Positions 25,027-33,040 are shown, counted from the first letter of the stretch. The stretch is DNA of 38,426 nt from Hofstenia miamia (GCA_004352715.1 SCFE01000033.1:24268-62693), one strand, 5' to 3'. Numbers and translations: made by a program. Notes: generated by a model not told the origin, from the letters alone.

Positions 25027-25389
25027 TATAATAATAATTTTAACAAAAATGAAATTAAAATTCTGGATTGCATTGAAGTTGGCAAATTACTAAGGAACTG
25101 ATAGAAATTGAGATAATTCGAAAATCTTATGAATAATCAGCAAGAATCATCAGTTTTTAAGATTATTGAGGAAATGAGATGTTTATCGAGATAAAAATGC
25201 GCAATTATCAGCATACTGTATATTAATTCTATATCTTGAAATTCTTTGTGATATATGAATAATTATTTTAGTCGAGGGAGGCCACTCCATTTGAGCAAAG
25301 AAAGATATAAACTATTACAGAATGAATGGATGCATCATTCTTATGAAGCTGATGATTCTAAATGGCTTCCTCATTTCAATAATTTCTAG
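5178..25389 (+). CDS. UBR3: UBR3, E3 ubiquitin-protein ligase, C-terminal half (13 exons, 5' end outside window)
   Basis: Proposed join: 5178-5353, 6179-6306, 10083-10175, 10203-10444, 12395-12565, 12609-12792, 15287-15407, 15439-15521, 16057-16274, 16919-17230, 19930-20145, 23515-23653, 25272-25389. Every junction is GT-AG and phases agree throughout, except for one apparent one-base deletion in exon 23515-23653. About 733 residues result; family members are near 1,900 residues, so the N-terminal UBR box lies upstream of the window. Visible domains in order: a charged pre-RING helix (RLRAMEHKRKLMADMKLKQ), a RING-H2 domain with CIIC, CLHYVHSKC and CQMCRQ ligand clusters, a helical linker, and a C-terminal cysteine-rich UBR autoinhibitory domain (CNVCG, CLLCG, GEEDRNLR, KERYKLL). 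The CRQ after the last RING cysteines and the C-terminal layout fit UBR3 better than UBR1 or UBR2. By family knowledge the protein transfers ubiquitin from an E2 to substrates in the cytosol. The sequence is strongly diverged from vertebrate UBR3. The frameshift and the RING duplication leave open that this allele, or its assembly, is defective. Confidence 0.88.
5766..5966 (+). other. Unassigned open frame in a UBR3 intron
   Basis: It follows a good acceptor (tttttcttag) and reads VKTIKEDIEAAVDRKLSFPI to a C-P-I-C near the end, with protein-like composition. Its phase does not fit between the flanking UBR3 exons, which join directly in frame without it. It could be a cryptic exon or a transposon fragment; I cannot name it. 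Confidence 0.25.
6179..6306 (+). CDS. UBR3: UBR3 exon, charged helix before the RING
   Basis: Acceptor ttttacag at 6177-6178, donor G|gtgagt at 6307 (strong consensus). It encodes a basic helix (RLRAMEHKRKLMADMKLKQ) followed by an acidic and polar stretch ending in GQGSSS. UBR1, UBR2 and UBR3 all carry an Arg/Lys/Met-rich helix of this type just before the RING. One base is left over; with AT from exon 10083-10175 it gives Asp, in frame. Confidence 0.8.
6531..7544 (-). mobile_element. hAT transposon relic (ZMYM-type transposase C-terminus)
   Basis: A 1,014-bp element flanked by an imperfect 8-bp target duplication (tactggct at 6523-6530, tactagct at 7545-7552; one mismatch). The ends begin CAGGGCC on one side and CAGAGCT on the other. 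Minus-strand frames at about 6676-7140 encode the hAT dimerisation domain: SSIEIEQACALLGDTYNN, then after a frameshift CSTECSFYKFKFVKNNMRSS with MSEDRLN and IENDIL. Most of the transposase is deleted. It lies in the UBR3 intron between 6306 and 10083. Confidence 0.85.
8436..9640 (-). mobile_element. Degraded Tc1-like transposon
   Basis: Read on the minus strand through several frameshifts and stops, fragments match Tc1 transposases: YTTPVFKCGSNWIMAWGV (about 8730-8785; usual form has GGGSVMVWG), then SPDFNIIEH (about 8515-8545; usual SPDLNPIEN). The 9617-9640 end (tctcaatacttttgccag) followed by TA resembles a Tc1 terminus. The opposite terminus was not found, so the 8436 boundary is approximate. 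Confidence 0.75.
9676..10035 (+). CDS. Unassigned ORF, 119 codons, probably intronic noise
   Basis: A long frame for this AT-rich DNA, rich in Phe, Tyr, Leu and Lys, starting at a non-ATG codon and with no recognised motif. It ends 48 bases before the UBR3 exon at 10083, inside the intron. I see no splice or homology support. Confidence 0.08.
   Translation: MLLLILLGAWLMKCALVKTLCSCIYDVIMIYNFIYLFHYLTLYYIPELCFKRITCFNQPKKFEENWNPNKMFMFTYKNKYLIKFFLVYYSKFIKTALFCFTRSEKHFLATNIRLLKKQF
10083..10175 (+). CDS. UBR3: UBR3 exon, first RING cysteine pair
   Basis: A 93-nt exon too short to stand out as an open frame. The acceptor is tatttag at 10081-10082. It reads DKQYHCIICANEAPST and on to YIEPSK, supplying the first C-x2-C of the RING; vertebrate UBR3 has CVIC followed by a Gly/Pro/Ser/Thr stretch at this point. 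Phase is 1 on both sides. It is separated from the next exon by an intron of only 27 nt. Without this exon the RING would lack its first zinc ligands, which supports it strongly. Confidence 0.85.
10176..10202 (+). other. UBR3: 27-nt UBR3 intron
   Basis: It starts gtatca and ends ctttttcag, with a T-rich centre. Reading through gives an in-frame TGA after five codons; removing it joins G to AA as a Glu codon and continues the RING domain. The length is a multiple of three, so frame alone does not prove it; the stop codon and the homology on both sides do. Confidence 0.8.
10203..10444 (+). CDS. UBR3: UBR3 exon, RING-H2 centre
   Basis: It begins at E-IDLVLGFRVPLECTRD and ends with TCLHYVHSKCLKSSLESD. 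The C-x-H-x2-H-x2-C spacing is the central ligand cluster of a RING-H2 domain, and vertebrate UBR3 has TCGHTLH..C at the same place. The long insertion between the first and central ligand clusters is normal for UBR RINGs. Donor is GAT|gtaagt at 10445, phase 0. Confidence 0.88.
11922..12092 (+). CDS. UBR3: UBR3 duplicated exon, copy 1 (RING last cysteines)
   Basis: Acceptor atttag at 11920-11921, donor AAC|gtaaat at 12093, 57 codons, phase 0 at both ends. It contains FKCQMCRQWVNCTLPLP, the last C-x2-C of the RING followed by the CRQ typical of UBR3. The encoded protein is the same as in copy 2. Because it is symmetrical (phase 0/0), either copy, or both in series, could be spliced between exon 10203-10444 and exon 12609-12792 without a frame change; using both would give a repeated RING end. 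Confidence 0.75.
12136..12287 (+). pseudogene. Truncated duplicate of UBR3 exon 12609-12792
   Basis: Acceptor ctgtag at 12134-12135 is intact and the frame opens CSVPMGDVQFGFLK, but the duplication ends the exon early. Read-through meets a stop near 12317 and no good donor is visible. Splicing into it would give a protein ending in the linker after the RING. Confidence 0.8.
12395..12565 (+). CDS. UBR3: UBR3 exon, RING last cysteines (copy 2)
   Basis: Same coding content as 11922-12092: FKCQMCRQ supplies the last two RING ligands. The acceptor is at 12393-12394 and the donor is AAC|gtaaat at 12566. Counting residues from the central RING cysteine to the FKC cysteine gives a spacing close to vertebrate UBR3, supporting this acceptor. 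Read-through of the donor soon stops. Confidence 0.85.
12566..12608 (+). other. UBR3: 43-nt UBR3 intron (also in copy 1 at 12093-12135)
   Basis: gtaaat to ttttactgtag, 43 nt, not a multiple of three. Both copies keep the splice sites although the intron interior has diverged, as expected of a real intron. Confidence 0.8.
12609..12792 (+). CDS. UBR3: UBR3 exon, linker after the RING
   Basis: It starts CSVPMGDVQFGFLKTIYK and ends RQKQGF, donor G|gtattt at 12793. One base is left over and joins AG of the next exon as Glu. The ILSNVAKDYF stretch sits where vertebrate UBR3 has a Ser-Val-Ala-Arg helix. Similarity is weak, so the assignment leans on position and phase. Confidence 0.75.
12858..12998. 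mobile_element. MITE with 3-bp TAA target duplication (PIF/Harbinger-like)
   Basis: A 141-bp element with imperfect inverted ends starting GGCTACGGTTA and running about 25 bases to TGTGATTGG. TAA occurs on both sides (12855-12857 and 12999-13001). A 3-bp TAA duplication with G-rich ends fits PIF/Harbinger-type MITEs. It has no coding capacity and lies in the intron after exon 12609-12792. Confidence 0.8.
12999..15286 (+). other. UBR3 intron, nothing further recognised
   Basis: AT-rich intron after the MITE. The 66-codon frame at 14536-14733 has no splice or homology support. A T-arm-like sequence near 14090 is a simple hairpin, not a tRNA. Confidence 0.6.
15221..15241. repeat. ATT microsatellite
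   Basis: Short (ATT)n run in the intron just before exon 15287-15407. Confidence 0.8.
15287..15407 (+). CDS. UBR3: UBR3 exon, helical region
   Basis: Acceptor atttttag at 15285-15286, donor TT|gtaagc at 15408. It reads EPILQAFNFALQRLHCKDSF, then SWRALSEKEPP. Vertebrate UBR3 has a matching Leu-rich helix followed by a Pro-Trp-Arg-Lys motif. The next codon in genomic read-through is TAA, so the exon must end here. Confidence 0.85.
15408..15438 (+). other. UBR3: 31-nt UBR3 intron
   Basis: gtaagc to tttctgtttag, 31 nt. Read-through gives a stop codon and shifts the frame; removal joins TT to A (Leu) and continues DQMPLVLLDPLTLFF. The spliced segment is 48 residues against about 50 in vertebrate UBR3, so nothing is missing. 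Confidence 0.9.
15439..15521 (+). CDS. UBR3: UBR3 exon, hydrophobic helix
   Basis: It encodes DQMPLVLLDPLTLFFNFLL and ends at Asn-Ile plus one base, donor G|gtatgt at 15522. The Leu/Phe-rich helix matches the Leu-rich helix that follows the Pro-Trp-Arg region in UBR3. It is probably a buried soluble helix rather than a membrane segment. Confidence 0.85.
16057..16274 (+). CDS. UBR3: UBR3 exon, helical region (FSCITRIVFS)
   Basis: Acceptor ctgttttag at 16055-16056, donor GAT|gtaagc at 16275. It reads AFSCITRIVFSLAQIKAMIL, then an acidic loop and Trp (LEEKNAWAE), matching the vertebrate order F-T-C-I-V-K-V-L-F then E-E-D-R-S-A-W-K. Joining directly to 15521 gives exactly the vertebrate spacing, so a possible 30-nt microexon at 15996-16025 is not needed. 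Confidence 0.85.
16919..17230 (+). CDS. UBR3: UBR3 exon, helical region before the autoinhibitory domain
   Basis: Acceptor tttttttcag at 16917-16918, donor GAG|gtaatc at 17231, 104 codons, phase 0/0. It holds TIEDFILKECSHLVRELVLI and later IAFSFDLIRSLIFQVKKPFQ. The second stretch corresponds to the vertebrate Pro-Ala-Phe-Asp-Ile-Ile segment that leads into the C-terminal domain. Confidence 0.85.
17755..17779. repeat. TA microsatellite
   Basis: (TA)n ending in a single N at 17780. Similar tracts occur at 5677-5689, 18090-18111, 19815-19841 and 38110-38162, besides those at the gaps. They are the most frequent simple repeat in the window. Confidence 0.9.
17783..17968 (+). mobile_element. Non-LTR retrotransposon 3' fragment (LINE family A)
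   Basis: A 61-codon open frame ending in TGA. It reads HRAASNIWNDLDNETSVEKN, then NYKKFTKKLKCALLHRQ, the usual end of CR1/L2-like ORF2 proteins (x-x-W-N-x-L, then K-K-L-K). A single N and a TA tract lie just upstream; TTA/TA repeats follow at about 18080-18111. It lies in the UBR3 intron 17231-19929. Confidence 0.75.
18382..19599 (+). mobile_element. pogo-like DNA transposon, 1,218 bp, perfect 24-bp inverted ends, TA target
   Basis: The left end 18382-18405 begins GGGGAGACTGGGGAC and the right end 19576-19599 is its exact reverse complement; both are flanked by TA (18380-18381, 19600-19601). Related subterminal motifs (GGGGTCAATTGTAACAAA-like) occur at about 18407 and 19402. Inside, 18897-18989 encodes CVQCVVCALWCQEDC, then YKCETCK, resembling the PHD-like zinc finger at the end of some pogo transposases. 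No catalytic domain remains, so it is a non-autonomous deletion derivative. Confidence 0.88.
19930..20145 (+). CDS. UBR3: UBR3 exon, UBR autoinhibitory (cysteine-rich) domain, first half
   Basis: Acceptor attttag at 19928-19929, donor CAG|gtaggc at 20146, phase 0/0. It contains KLLTLPDEFSKLF, then CNVCGKPPQNPMVCLLCG and a Cys-Cys pair. This is one of the most conserved parts of the family; vertebrate UBR3 has a near-parallel pattern of Cys pairs, Pro-x-x-Pro and C-L-x-C-G. The cysteines bind zinc in known UBR structures. Confidence 0.93.
20410..21318 (-). mobile_element. Non-LTR retrotransposon, 5'-truncated (LINE family A)
   Basis: Read on the minus strand it begins inside the reverse transcriptase: LQADVEKLNNYFTNNQLKLN and LGSQRNLI, the region after the catalytic motif. 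It ends SIKLWNNLDYEIRIE, then NYKKLKKKLKKSLLIKQ and TGA (complement of 20560-20562). The end closely parallels the fragment at 17783-17968, so both are one family in opposite orientation. An AAT/TTA tract at about 20416-20432 is the likely 3' tail. Confidence 0.82.
21321..22660 (+). mobile_element. Penelope-like element, 5'-truncated, with GIY-YIG endonuclease remains
   Basis: Frames in order: 21329-21799 reverse transcriptase (KIHKNLEKPLYRPIVN, FSFNGDVYKQVDEMQLGSPL, then SPTLVN); 21899-22165 the following domain (LKFLDFTVTK, TGLHIPF, NGYPQKLI); 22228-22540 a GIY-YIG nuclease (SSGIAYS, then after a frameshift SSSYIGETRRHLVTRTKEH). The order and motifs are those of endonuclease-bearing Penelope elements. 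Several frameshifts break it, and the catalytic Y-x-D-D is lost: the place reads RYVAQK. Its start abuts the opposite-strand LINE at about 21318. Confidence 0.9.
22809..22858. other. Assembly gap (50 N) after a TA tract
   Basis: Ns preceded by (TA)n at about 22793-22808, between the Penelope element and the R2/NeSL-like fragment. Confidence 0.95.
23073..23495 (+). mobile_element. 3' end of an R2/NeSL-like non-LTR retrotransposon with AAT tail
   Basis: The frame from 23073 reads DIIVVDKEQRLGTVIDLAVP, then KEKEKIDKYRELAEEIKK; a shifted frame continues VVPVVVGALGAVSKKHKRYL, then QKAALLGTARVLRKAL. This conserved C-terminal block is common in non-LTR elements of the R2/NeSL type with a restriction-like endonuclease. 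One frameshift lies near 23240. An (AAT)n tract with one N (23466-23493) follows, ending 21 bases before UBR3 exon 23515. Confidence 0.82.
23515..23653 (+). CDS. UBR3: UBR3 exon, autoinhibitory domain second half, with apparent frameshift
   Basis: Acceptor atttttag at 23513-23514, donor AG|gtaaaa at 23654. In the incoming phase it starts HAIICGAV and hits TAA at 23539-23541. A different frame then continues IPILSIRSTEVILLKGNNYR and on to HLDDFGEEDRNL, matching the family's C-terminal strands. The His-x3-Cys-Gly-Ala start and the later part both align with UBR3, so one base appears to be missing near 23536. I found no small intron that repairs this. It may be an assembly indel or a real mutation; a base-call N lies 49 nt upstream at 23466. 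Confidence 0.82.
24289..24994. other. Assembly gap (706 N) in a TA tract, last UBR3 intron
   Basis: Ns flanked by (TA)n at about 24257-24288 and 24995-25023. It lies between the last two UBR3 exons and may hide further sequence. Confidence 0.95.
25272..25389 (+). CDS. UBR3: UBR3 last exon and stop codon
   Basis: Acceptor attttag at 25270-25271. It reads RGRPLHLSKERYKLLQNEWM, then KWLPHFNNF and TAG at 25387-25389. Vertebrate UBR3 ends in the same way (R-G-K-P-L, K-E-R-Y-K, W-G-P-H-Y-N). It follows a 1.6-kb intron that contains a 706-N gap in a TA tract. Confidence 0.93.
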
Positions 25390-25479
25390 CTGAACTTGCC
25401 TTCCAATATCAAATGACATTTATATTTAAATATTCAACTTATTTTTCAATTCTAACCAATTATTGTAAATATTATGCAC

Positions 25480-25485
25480 AATAAA
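25480..25485 (+). terminator. Candidate polyadenylation signal AATAAA for UBR3
   Basis: AATAAA 90 bases after the UBR3 stop. A second AATAAA at 25619-25624 is followed by a GT/T-rich stretch at about 25635-25662 that would suit a downstream element. Either could define the 3' end. Confidence 0.5.
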
Positions 25486-25783
25486 TTTTCGAACGTATTA
25501 ATTGCCATTAGCTGGTTTTAATATAATGTATTTTAATTATCTGGAGAAATAGTGAACAACACAAATCGAGGACTCAGTTATCTGCCAAGATTTGTTTTTG
25601 ACTTAAGTTAAATGAAATAATAAAATGGTATTTTTTCGCCTTTGTGCCTGTTTTTGTCAGTAGGTATTCTAAGAATTGAGAGAGACAGAACCGTTTAATA
25701 AAATACTAATTTACAAAACTATGAATATAACATATAACTAAAAATAATTAATTATTTAATAATGTAGCATGTAAGGAAAGAAT

Positions 25784-26960
25784 TGACATGCACAGTGGGA
25801 GGTTCTTATACGGATAGTTTGACGTCTTCATTTTGGATTAATTTCTGATGGATTAAGCATTAGGGAATTAAGAGGATGATCTTGATCATAAACGGATTAA
25901 ATAGCTTTGATGATATATGTAACCCTCTGAATTAAATTTGGTTTGCATTTTCACTGGAACATTTAATAATGCAGTGTGCACGATGACATATCTTTTGTAA
26001 ATTATAATTGAGTTTATCATTCAATCTGAAAAACACTGGTGAAGCATAATCTTATAAAGACAAAATGATCGCATCAAACACAGTTTGTAGAATTTGTGTA
26101 TCTCCAATATTGCAAAGTAAACAAAGTGTAAATAATCGTTGTGAAGCCCTTCATATCATTTGATTAATGTGTTTATCCCAACTTAGATTATTATTGATAG
26201 TAAGCCCTAGTACCTTTATGTGGGAAACCACATTCACTTCTTCAGGCAATTTGCCTTCAAACTTCCCACATGTCATTTGCTTGTATTTTTTCTTTGATAA
26301 TTTAGACAATTTTCGTTACTCCATTGTATTATATTATTAAACTCTGTGATTATTTTTCATGTGTCTCTGTATATTGGTGTCAGGCTATTTGTAGCATCTG
26401 CATATATCTGAAGGTGATTATGTTAATTCAAACATTTCAGATCATAAATATAAAATGTAAAAAGTTAAGGCCCAAGAAGTGATCCTTGAGGAACTCCACA
26501 ATTAATTTTCTTCATTGATGACCTCAAATCTCCAAATATTACAACAAAAGTTTTAAACTTATTCAGACTGTCATTTGTTGTATCCAGATCCTAACTACAT
26601 TCATAATTGCAGAGGTTTTTGCAGTCTCTGACTGCTCTTGTATACCTTTGTTTTTACTTGGTGTAAATTAAGCAAATTTTAAGTGGTCTATATATCTTTG
26701 CCTGAAAACTTGCATATTCAATTCTGGCAATATTACTTTAAGTTTTTCAGAAATTATGATTTTAAAAGTATTAGCATTTCATTGATACGTATCTAAGAGT
26801 GAAGCTGTTTTAGCAAGTAGTTGAATATTGTTTGAAGCAGACAATATGTGGTTTCTAACATGCAAAAAATAAAATATAATGTATAACACAAATCAATTGT
26901 AATAATCATATCAGATTTAATTAGTTTTTAAACAGGGCATTTTATAAGATCTGTTTAGTG
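25784..26960 (-). mobile_element. Non-LTR retrotransposon fragment (CR1/Jockey-like RT)
   Basis: On the minus strand: KINCGVPQGSLLGP (about 26470-26510), the signature before the RT active site; then IYADATNSLTPIY, where the usual Y-A-D-D is Y-A-D-A; KVLGLTINNNLSWDKHINQM (about 26160-26225); and LNYNLQKICHRAHCIIK. Stops and frameshifts interrupt it, and the second catalytic Asp is lost. It lies just downstream of UBR3. Confidence 0.85.
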
Positions 26961-29900
26961 GTGAGCACAAATACAGAAAAGGGCCAAGCCTAAAAAAGTG
27001 AAAATAAATGAAGAATGGCATTTTTTCATTTTATTTTTGACACAGCAAGCCAACAACCAACTTTTACTATGCAAACAATAAAATTAAATTCACTACAAAT
27101 GTAATTGAGCAGCTTATATATTAGTACTGATAAAGCTTAGTATAGTAATCTGTCCAACATCATGTGTCTAATACTGAATTTATAATTAAAAACAAATGAG
27201 GGTATTTCTGAAAGGCCATCACAAGCTAAATGTTATAAATGGCATTTTGTTCTTCAGTTTTCTTTAATTCAGCGTTGCTTACTATAGGCTTAACAAATAA
27301 ACTCTTCTTTAAGAAAACTTCAAACATTGCATGAGGAAATATTTGATCATAGATTGTGTTGCTGCTTCTTCAGATCAGGTCCATAGTTTTGTTGTCGTTG
27401 CAGAGGAGAGTGCGAAATTAAAAATACAATTTCCGTGTCTAGTTACTATTTGATCAACTCCCGTATTTAATTATCAAAACTGTTTTTCTACTTTACTTTA
27501 CTACCACTTGAATTGATTACATTCCTTATAGTCATTTTCAGAATTTCTTAATTCAGCCAGTTACTGACTCCATTTTATTCTATATGCTGCAATATATGTA
27601 GATCTTTGCATTAATAGATATGAAATTGAGCTATCCTATTATTCTGCATTTTGAGCAAGTAAAAATTTTGAAAAGTCAGGTACGATTTTTATCACTTCGA
27701 AATTTCCAGAAATAACTTTTTGTAATGTAATTAATATTTCCAACAACGTTTGGACCTATTTTTAAATTGACTAAGAATTTAAATTTAACTAATAATGTTA
27801 TAGAAGAAATTTTTAGAAAATTCGTCCATAAATTTAATATTTCATCAGAAGCTTTCAATACTAATGTTAAAAAATGAGGCATAATATAAATATTTATAGG
27901 TATTTGAAATTCAAACATTAAACAAACGTTATGGCTTATCAAAATTACAAAATATTAACTAATGTTGAAATCCATAATATTCTGCCGTTATAAGTTGGAA
28001 TTTCTTCCCATAATCCTTTTTACGAATAATCCACATTTATTAAGATATAGTTATAGTTTTCTGCCATCTTGATGTTTACAATATATTCTAGATTTTATTT
28101 TCAATATAGAAACGCATACATACAGAATAGATAAAGAAAAAATTGCAGAAACAACCCACATAATTTTATGGAATTGGAAGGGGTAAATATTTAAATTGCC
28201 AAAACACTATAGGGCTGCCAAGAATGTTTCTCAAAATGCCTGAGATGGAAATATACAGCTCCACTGCTATTGAAAGCAATTGGTTTAGTAGAATTATCCT
28301 AAAAATAATGCCTAAGCTTAAAAGTATTTTTTAAAAACATAAACTAATAGTTAATAGATCTTCAACTGCCTGAGATAGTCGACTTTATAAAGTTACCATG
28401 CTCTCAAAAGTCATGTTTTTGAGATGATGGGATAAAAATGTTACAAGAAGCTGTAATGTAGACCATTTACTATGTTGTAGTATATGCTGCAGAAAAATTG
28501 AAATTGCATTTTGTCATAAGATAAATCATCAAATTTTGTCAAAAAATAACCACTTTCCATTCCATTTGTGTAAAGACTCATCTTCACTAAAGAGAATTTC
28601 ATCATACACAAACATTTCCTGTGCCAGAAGAAGATATGACACATTTATCAGTTGTTAGCATAATTCATAATAATAGAGTTACACCGTACTTCTTTGCGCC
28701 ATATGCTCATTAATCCCTCAACTAAGTTTCTTTCCTTAGATTGTTCCAGAATCAGAAGCATATTGTATAACAGCTATTTGAACTCTTTGATGTTGTCATG
28801 ATGAACTGTGGTAAGTGTTGGGTCTATAGTATGCTGGAAATGAAGCAATTTCTTCTTGCAATTTTTCTGCAACATTATTGAAAAGGCTTGAGTGAACTCA
28901 GCTCAATGATATTGAAGAATATTTGAAAATATTTACATATACTGCATGTGTAATTTCTGTTATTGTCAGAATTTCTTAATTATCCTCAACAATTAGTCAT
29001 TTTGTATTTATTATAGATTTTCACAGACAATTAATATACTAACCATTTTAGATGTAAGATTTTTATTTAGATTGACCATTATCTTTTTCAATTATATAAA
29101 TACTTACTGTACATCTATTTTTTGTTTATTAACATAATGTCATCAGGCATGCATAACTAATTTAAGCCATAGCTATTTGTTACATAGTATCAGCAAATAA
29201 CTAATCTGTACCCTAAGGAATTATGTAGGGCTAGTAAATATAGAACTGTACATGCACAATAACAAGCTATTGTGGTGTTTCAATTTTCTGTGAGCTAAGA
29301 GTAGGCAATGAGGATATCCTTGTTAAGCAATGTTAGTTGCTTTCTATACTCCCTCTAAATTTCTTGAAAAACACATTTTTGCCCATTGCTCTCTCAATAT
29401 TCCAGCTATCAACATGAAAAATTGCAGGCTTATAGAACTCTGTAAAATTGCGCCCTCTAGGGGCAAATAGTTTTGTTTGCCGTCATTGATGATATTTGGA
29501 GAGAACTCACGCAAAAAATTTACAATGGAATTTGAAATTTAAAAGGTTTTTTAAATTCCCAACATTAGAATATTATATAAATTTTTTAATAAGCCTGAAT
29601 TTTTCAATTTCTTATGCCATTTATTTGAAAAAAACTTTTTTTTAAATTTTTTTTTGTTTTTTCACATTAGTGATCTGAATTTTGATCAGAATTGTTTAAA
29701 ATTTCGAGACAAAAATTTCACAAAGCCATAAATTTTTTTTAAAAAAATTTATTTTGAAAACCTGTGTTGCCTTAAGATATTATACCTTAAATTTTCAGGA
29801 TATAGCAACAAAAATTTTAAGGCTATCACAGCTCCATTTGAATACTTAAGTAGCAAATTTTACTGAAAAAATTTATTTCTCAGCATGTTTAGCTCTAAGA

Positions 29901-32634
29901 TCAATATTAGCTGAGCTAGGCTGACCAGAGCTGGGAAAATTTTTTAGAAAAGATATTTTCTTTAATAACTTTCAATATAATAAAGCTATGAATAAGATTC
30001 TTACCTTAAAATATGCAGTTTTGAAAGGAGATTCTAATTTTTTTGGTCCTGTCCCAATACAGAAAGTTTAAGAATTTTAATTAAAGAAAAAGTTTTTTTT
30101 CAAAATTAAAAATTCAAAAATTGGAAATTTTTAATTTGAGACATTTGCAGTAATACAAGAAATAACATTCACAAACAATTTTCCCAAAATTCCCTGTCAA
30201 TCTTCCATAATGGAAAATTGTCTCTTTTAGATATGAATATTATAGGATGTTTTAGTAATTTTTTAAAAATTATAGTGATTTTTTTTGAAAAAAACTATTT
30301 ATAAAACTCCACTTTGTTTTTAATTTTGTTAGTCTTTAACATTTTGTTTAGTTATTTCACTTCATATTAGGACACCCCTATAAACTTGGAAAAAATCAGT
30401 GTTTTTTAAATGTATATTGTGGATGATGAAAATGGATATTATGGATAAACCTTGAAAATTCATTTACATTTTGCTCGATTTTATTGATATCTATGATCCA
30501 TTCTGTCAATTTTTTTGAGATTTTGCTGTGGTTATTGATTTTTGGGTTTTTGATAATAAAAATTTTTCAGAACATTATTTAATATGTTAATCTTTAGAAT
30601 TACAAAGTCAATCTAGAGGTTGTATTGTGAAATTTTCATAATGTTCCTTAGCTCTAAGCAATTTGATATTTTTCAATTACTTTCAAAAGGAATTTTTTGT
30701 TGAAAATTGCTCATTATACCTAAATTTTTTAAATTCAATATTCTTATTCAATGAATAAAGTGAGCAGTTGTGAAATTAATGACACATTCAATACTTTGTG
30801 AGACTTTTTTCATAATACAACTAAGAAAGCAAAAATTTTCCTATTTTAGCTGTGAAGCTAAAGAGATATATAATTGATTGCAATACATGAACAGTAAAAA
30901 ACTGAAATGAAATTATATAGTTTTTTCAATTCAGTAAATCAAAATTTTCTCAATGGGAAAATGGCTCAAAAGGCGTCACTTTGCTCTCCTTTTGAGCATG
31001 TCTTTTAAATTACACAGACCTCTTGATCACCAATTCACACAGTACACCAATGCCACCCCTCCAACTTGTTACAACTAGTGGTCGTTCTCTTCTGGTTCAG
31101 ATTCTTCCTGTTCAATGCTATGCATCTTAGTTAGGTGTGTTGACTAGTTGACTTTCGATTGTTTAGGTAGGTTCAGTTGCTTCTTCCACACTAATTCTTC
31201 CTTTTGAATAATATTGGTAATGAAAGTTCTCATCTTCCTGAATTTCACTGCTGATTATCCTTGATGTTATTTTCTATGCCAAACAAATCTATCTTAATAG
31301 CACTTCTTAGGAAAATGGTTGGGCATCTGCCTGACGCTGTTCTCCTTATCAGCAACAGATTCAGCAATCCAAGTTCTCTGAAGTGTCTCCAACACTCAGC
31401 TCAAAGAAGTTAATTATGTGTGCCTTAACCTATGATGGTTCTTACTAATGAATAGACACAATTCGACTTACACTCTTTTGTAATGTGTTTTGGTGTGTTT
31501 TAATTTAACACATAACTGTTTTAAGTTTTTGCAACCTGACTTGGCACTAACTGCTTTGTTAATAATTAATTAATACTTTGCCATTACAAGTAAATAATTA
31601 GCAGCTTCCTAACCTACGTGTAAGATAATCAATATAACAAGCGGTCTCGTTATCAATCACATCATATTCAACAATTTAGATCTAGAAAAATAACATACGT
31701 TTTTCTAATTACCCATTTATTGAGTTTATTATTAAGTACATGTTTGAATGCATTCAATAGTTAGCTAAATGGGTTATCAAAAACTCCTAGTCGTACACCT
31801 AACTTAAGTGCATTTCGTGATCAGGGGTAAAGAACCTAGAATCGTTCCCGTCATGGGATCCTGACCACTACTCAACATGAACCATTTAGCTTGACATTTG
31901 TAATAATTAAGCAAACCAGGTAATAAAGCAAAATAAGATTTCCAAAGACTATACTTCAACAATTGTTCCAACATTTCAATCCTATTTATGCACTAATCAA
32001 AATTAGTACATGTCGATTTGAATTTTTGAATTAACTAGACACTTCTGCGTAGTTTGCTAAAAATAACAAGAAGCGATTTTGCCCTCAATGTTTTGTCAAA
32101 TTGGTTAATTGGCATGCACTTGCTTTTATAATTTTTTGTATTTTAATTTATAAATCTTAATCAGCACAATTCATCACTTAAGTTGCTTAGTTGTATTTAA
32201 TCATCTCTTTCTTTGATCTTAGTTCTAGCAATTTAATTGATGCATTATGCTACATTAAACATTAATTTAGAGGAAAAAACTATGGGAAATACAATATAAT
32301 ACACAAAATGTTTTAAATATAATTTGAAGTAAGCGGTATTTATTTAAGCAACATAGCTTATGAAACCAATAAATCATATAAAAATAATTATTCTTAACTA
32401 AAAAATTACAAAGTATAACAGTATATTTAAGCAAATCTATAAACGTTTAGTTTAAATCAAGTCTATATTTTAAGTGAAACTTCTTCATTAATTGGAAGTA
32501 ACAATGTTTTTTTTATTTAGCACAAGCGAACATCATTTTATAGTATATAAAATTCTACAATGAAGTATTTCAACTTATAGAAATCACTCACCTGCTGCAG
32601 ATTAGGTTGATCTTTGAAATCGTCAATTGAATAG
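26961..32634. other. Long AT-rich intergenic stretch without a supported gene
   Basis: No frame longer than about 90 codons and no recognised protein. Minus-strand remnants at about 28440-28900 and 31080-31400 have transposon-like words but are too broken to classify. 29500-30950 is especially T/A-rich with many homopolymer runs. Confidence 0.55.
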
Positions 32635-33040
32635 ATGTTGATGTTAGGCCCTGATCTTTACAAAATTGCAAAAACTGTTTCTAGGTTTTTCCGAGTTCAT
32701 CAAATTAAATCTCAATTTTTTTTTAAAACCCTTTTACCTATCATTTATGATAAGGTGGAATATGGAAGCACTATCAATAGCGATGGCTGGTCTGCTTATT
32801 CAAATCTCTCTGATCATCTTTATGATCACCATGTCGTAGTTTACGAACGCAGCTTTGTAGATCCTGTGACTAGAGTTCACACTCAAAATGCTGAAGCTAT
32901 GTGGAGTTCTGCGAAGAGTGAGATTAAGGCGATGAGAGGAACTAATGACAACATGCTTCCACCACATCTTGACGAGTTTATGTGGCGACAGCAGTTCGAT
33001 GATAATTTTTACACTTTCTTGTTTCACATTAATCATTTTT
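32635..33040 (+). mobile_element. Merlin (ISXO2-like) transposase fragment
   Basis: An open frame to 33099; residues up to about 33040 match the C-terminal half of ISXO2/Merlin transposases: TLLPIIYDKVEYGSTINSDG, WSAY, then FVDPVTRVHTQNAEAMWSSA and LDEFMWRQQ. The second catalytic Asp (INSD) and the Glu (NAEAMW) are present; the N-terminal part with the first Asp is missing and stops lie upstream. Terminal repeats were not found. Confidence 0.88.

Noticed and set aside
28440-28900. Minus-strand remnant with a DEILFSEDESLYTNG-like stretch, possibly a mariner-type transposase.
   Set aside because: Too many stops and too little matching sequence to assign.
31080-31400. Minus-strand fragments resembling an LTR retrotransposon gag-pol region.
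   Set aside because: No diagnostic motif (protease, RT, zinc knuckle) and no LTRs seen.
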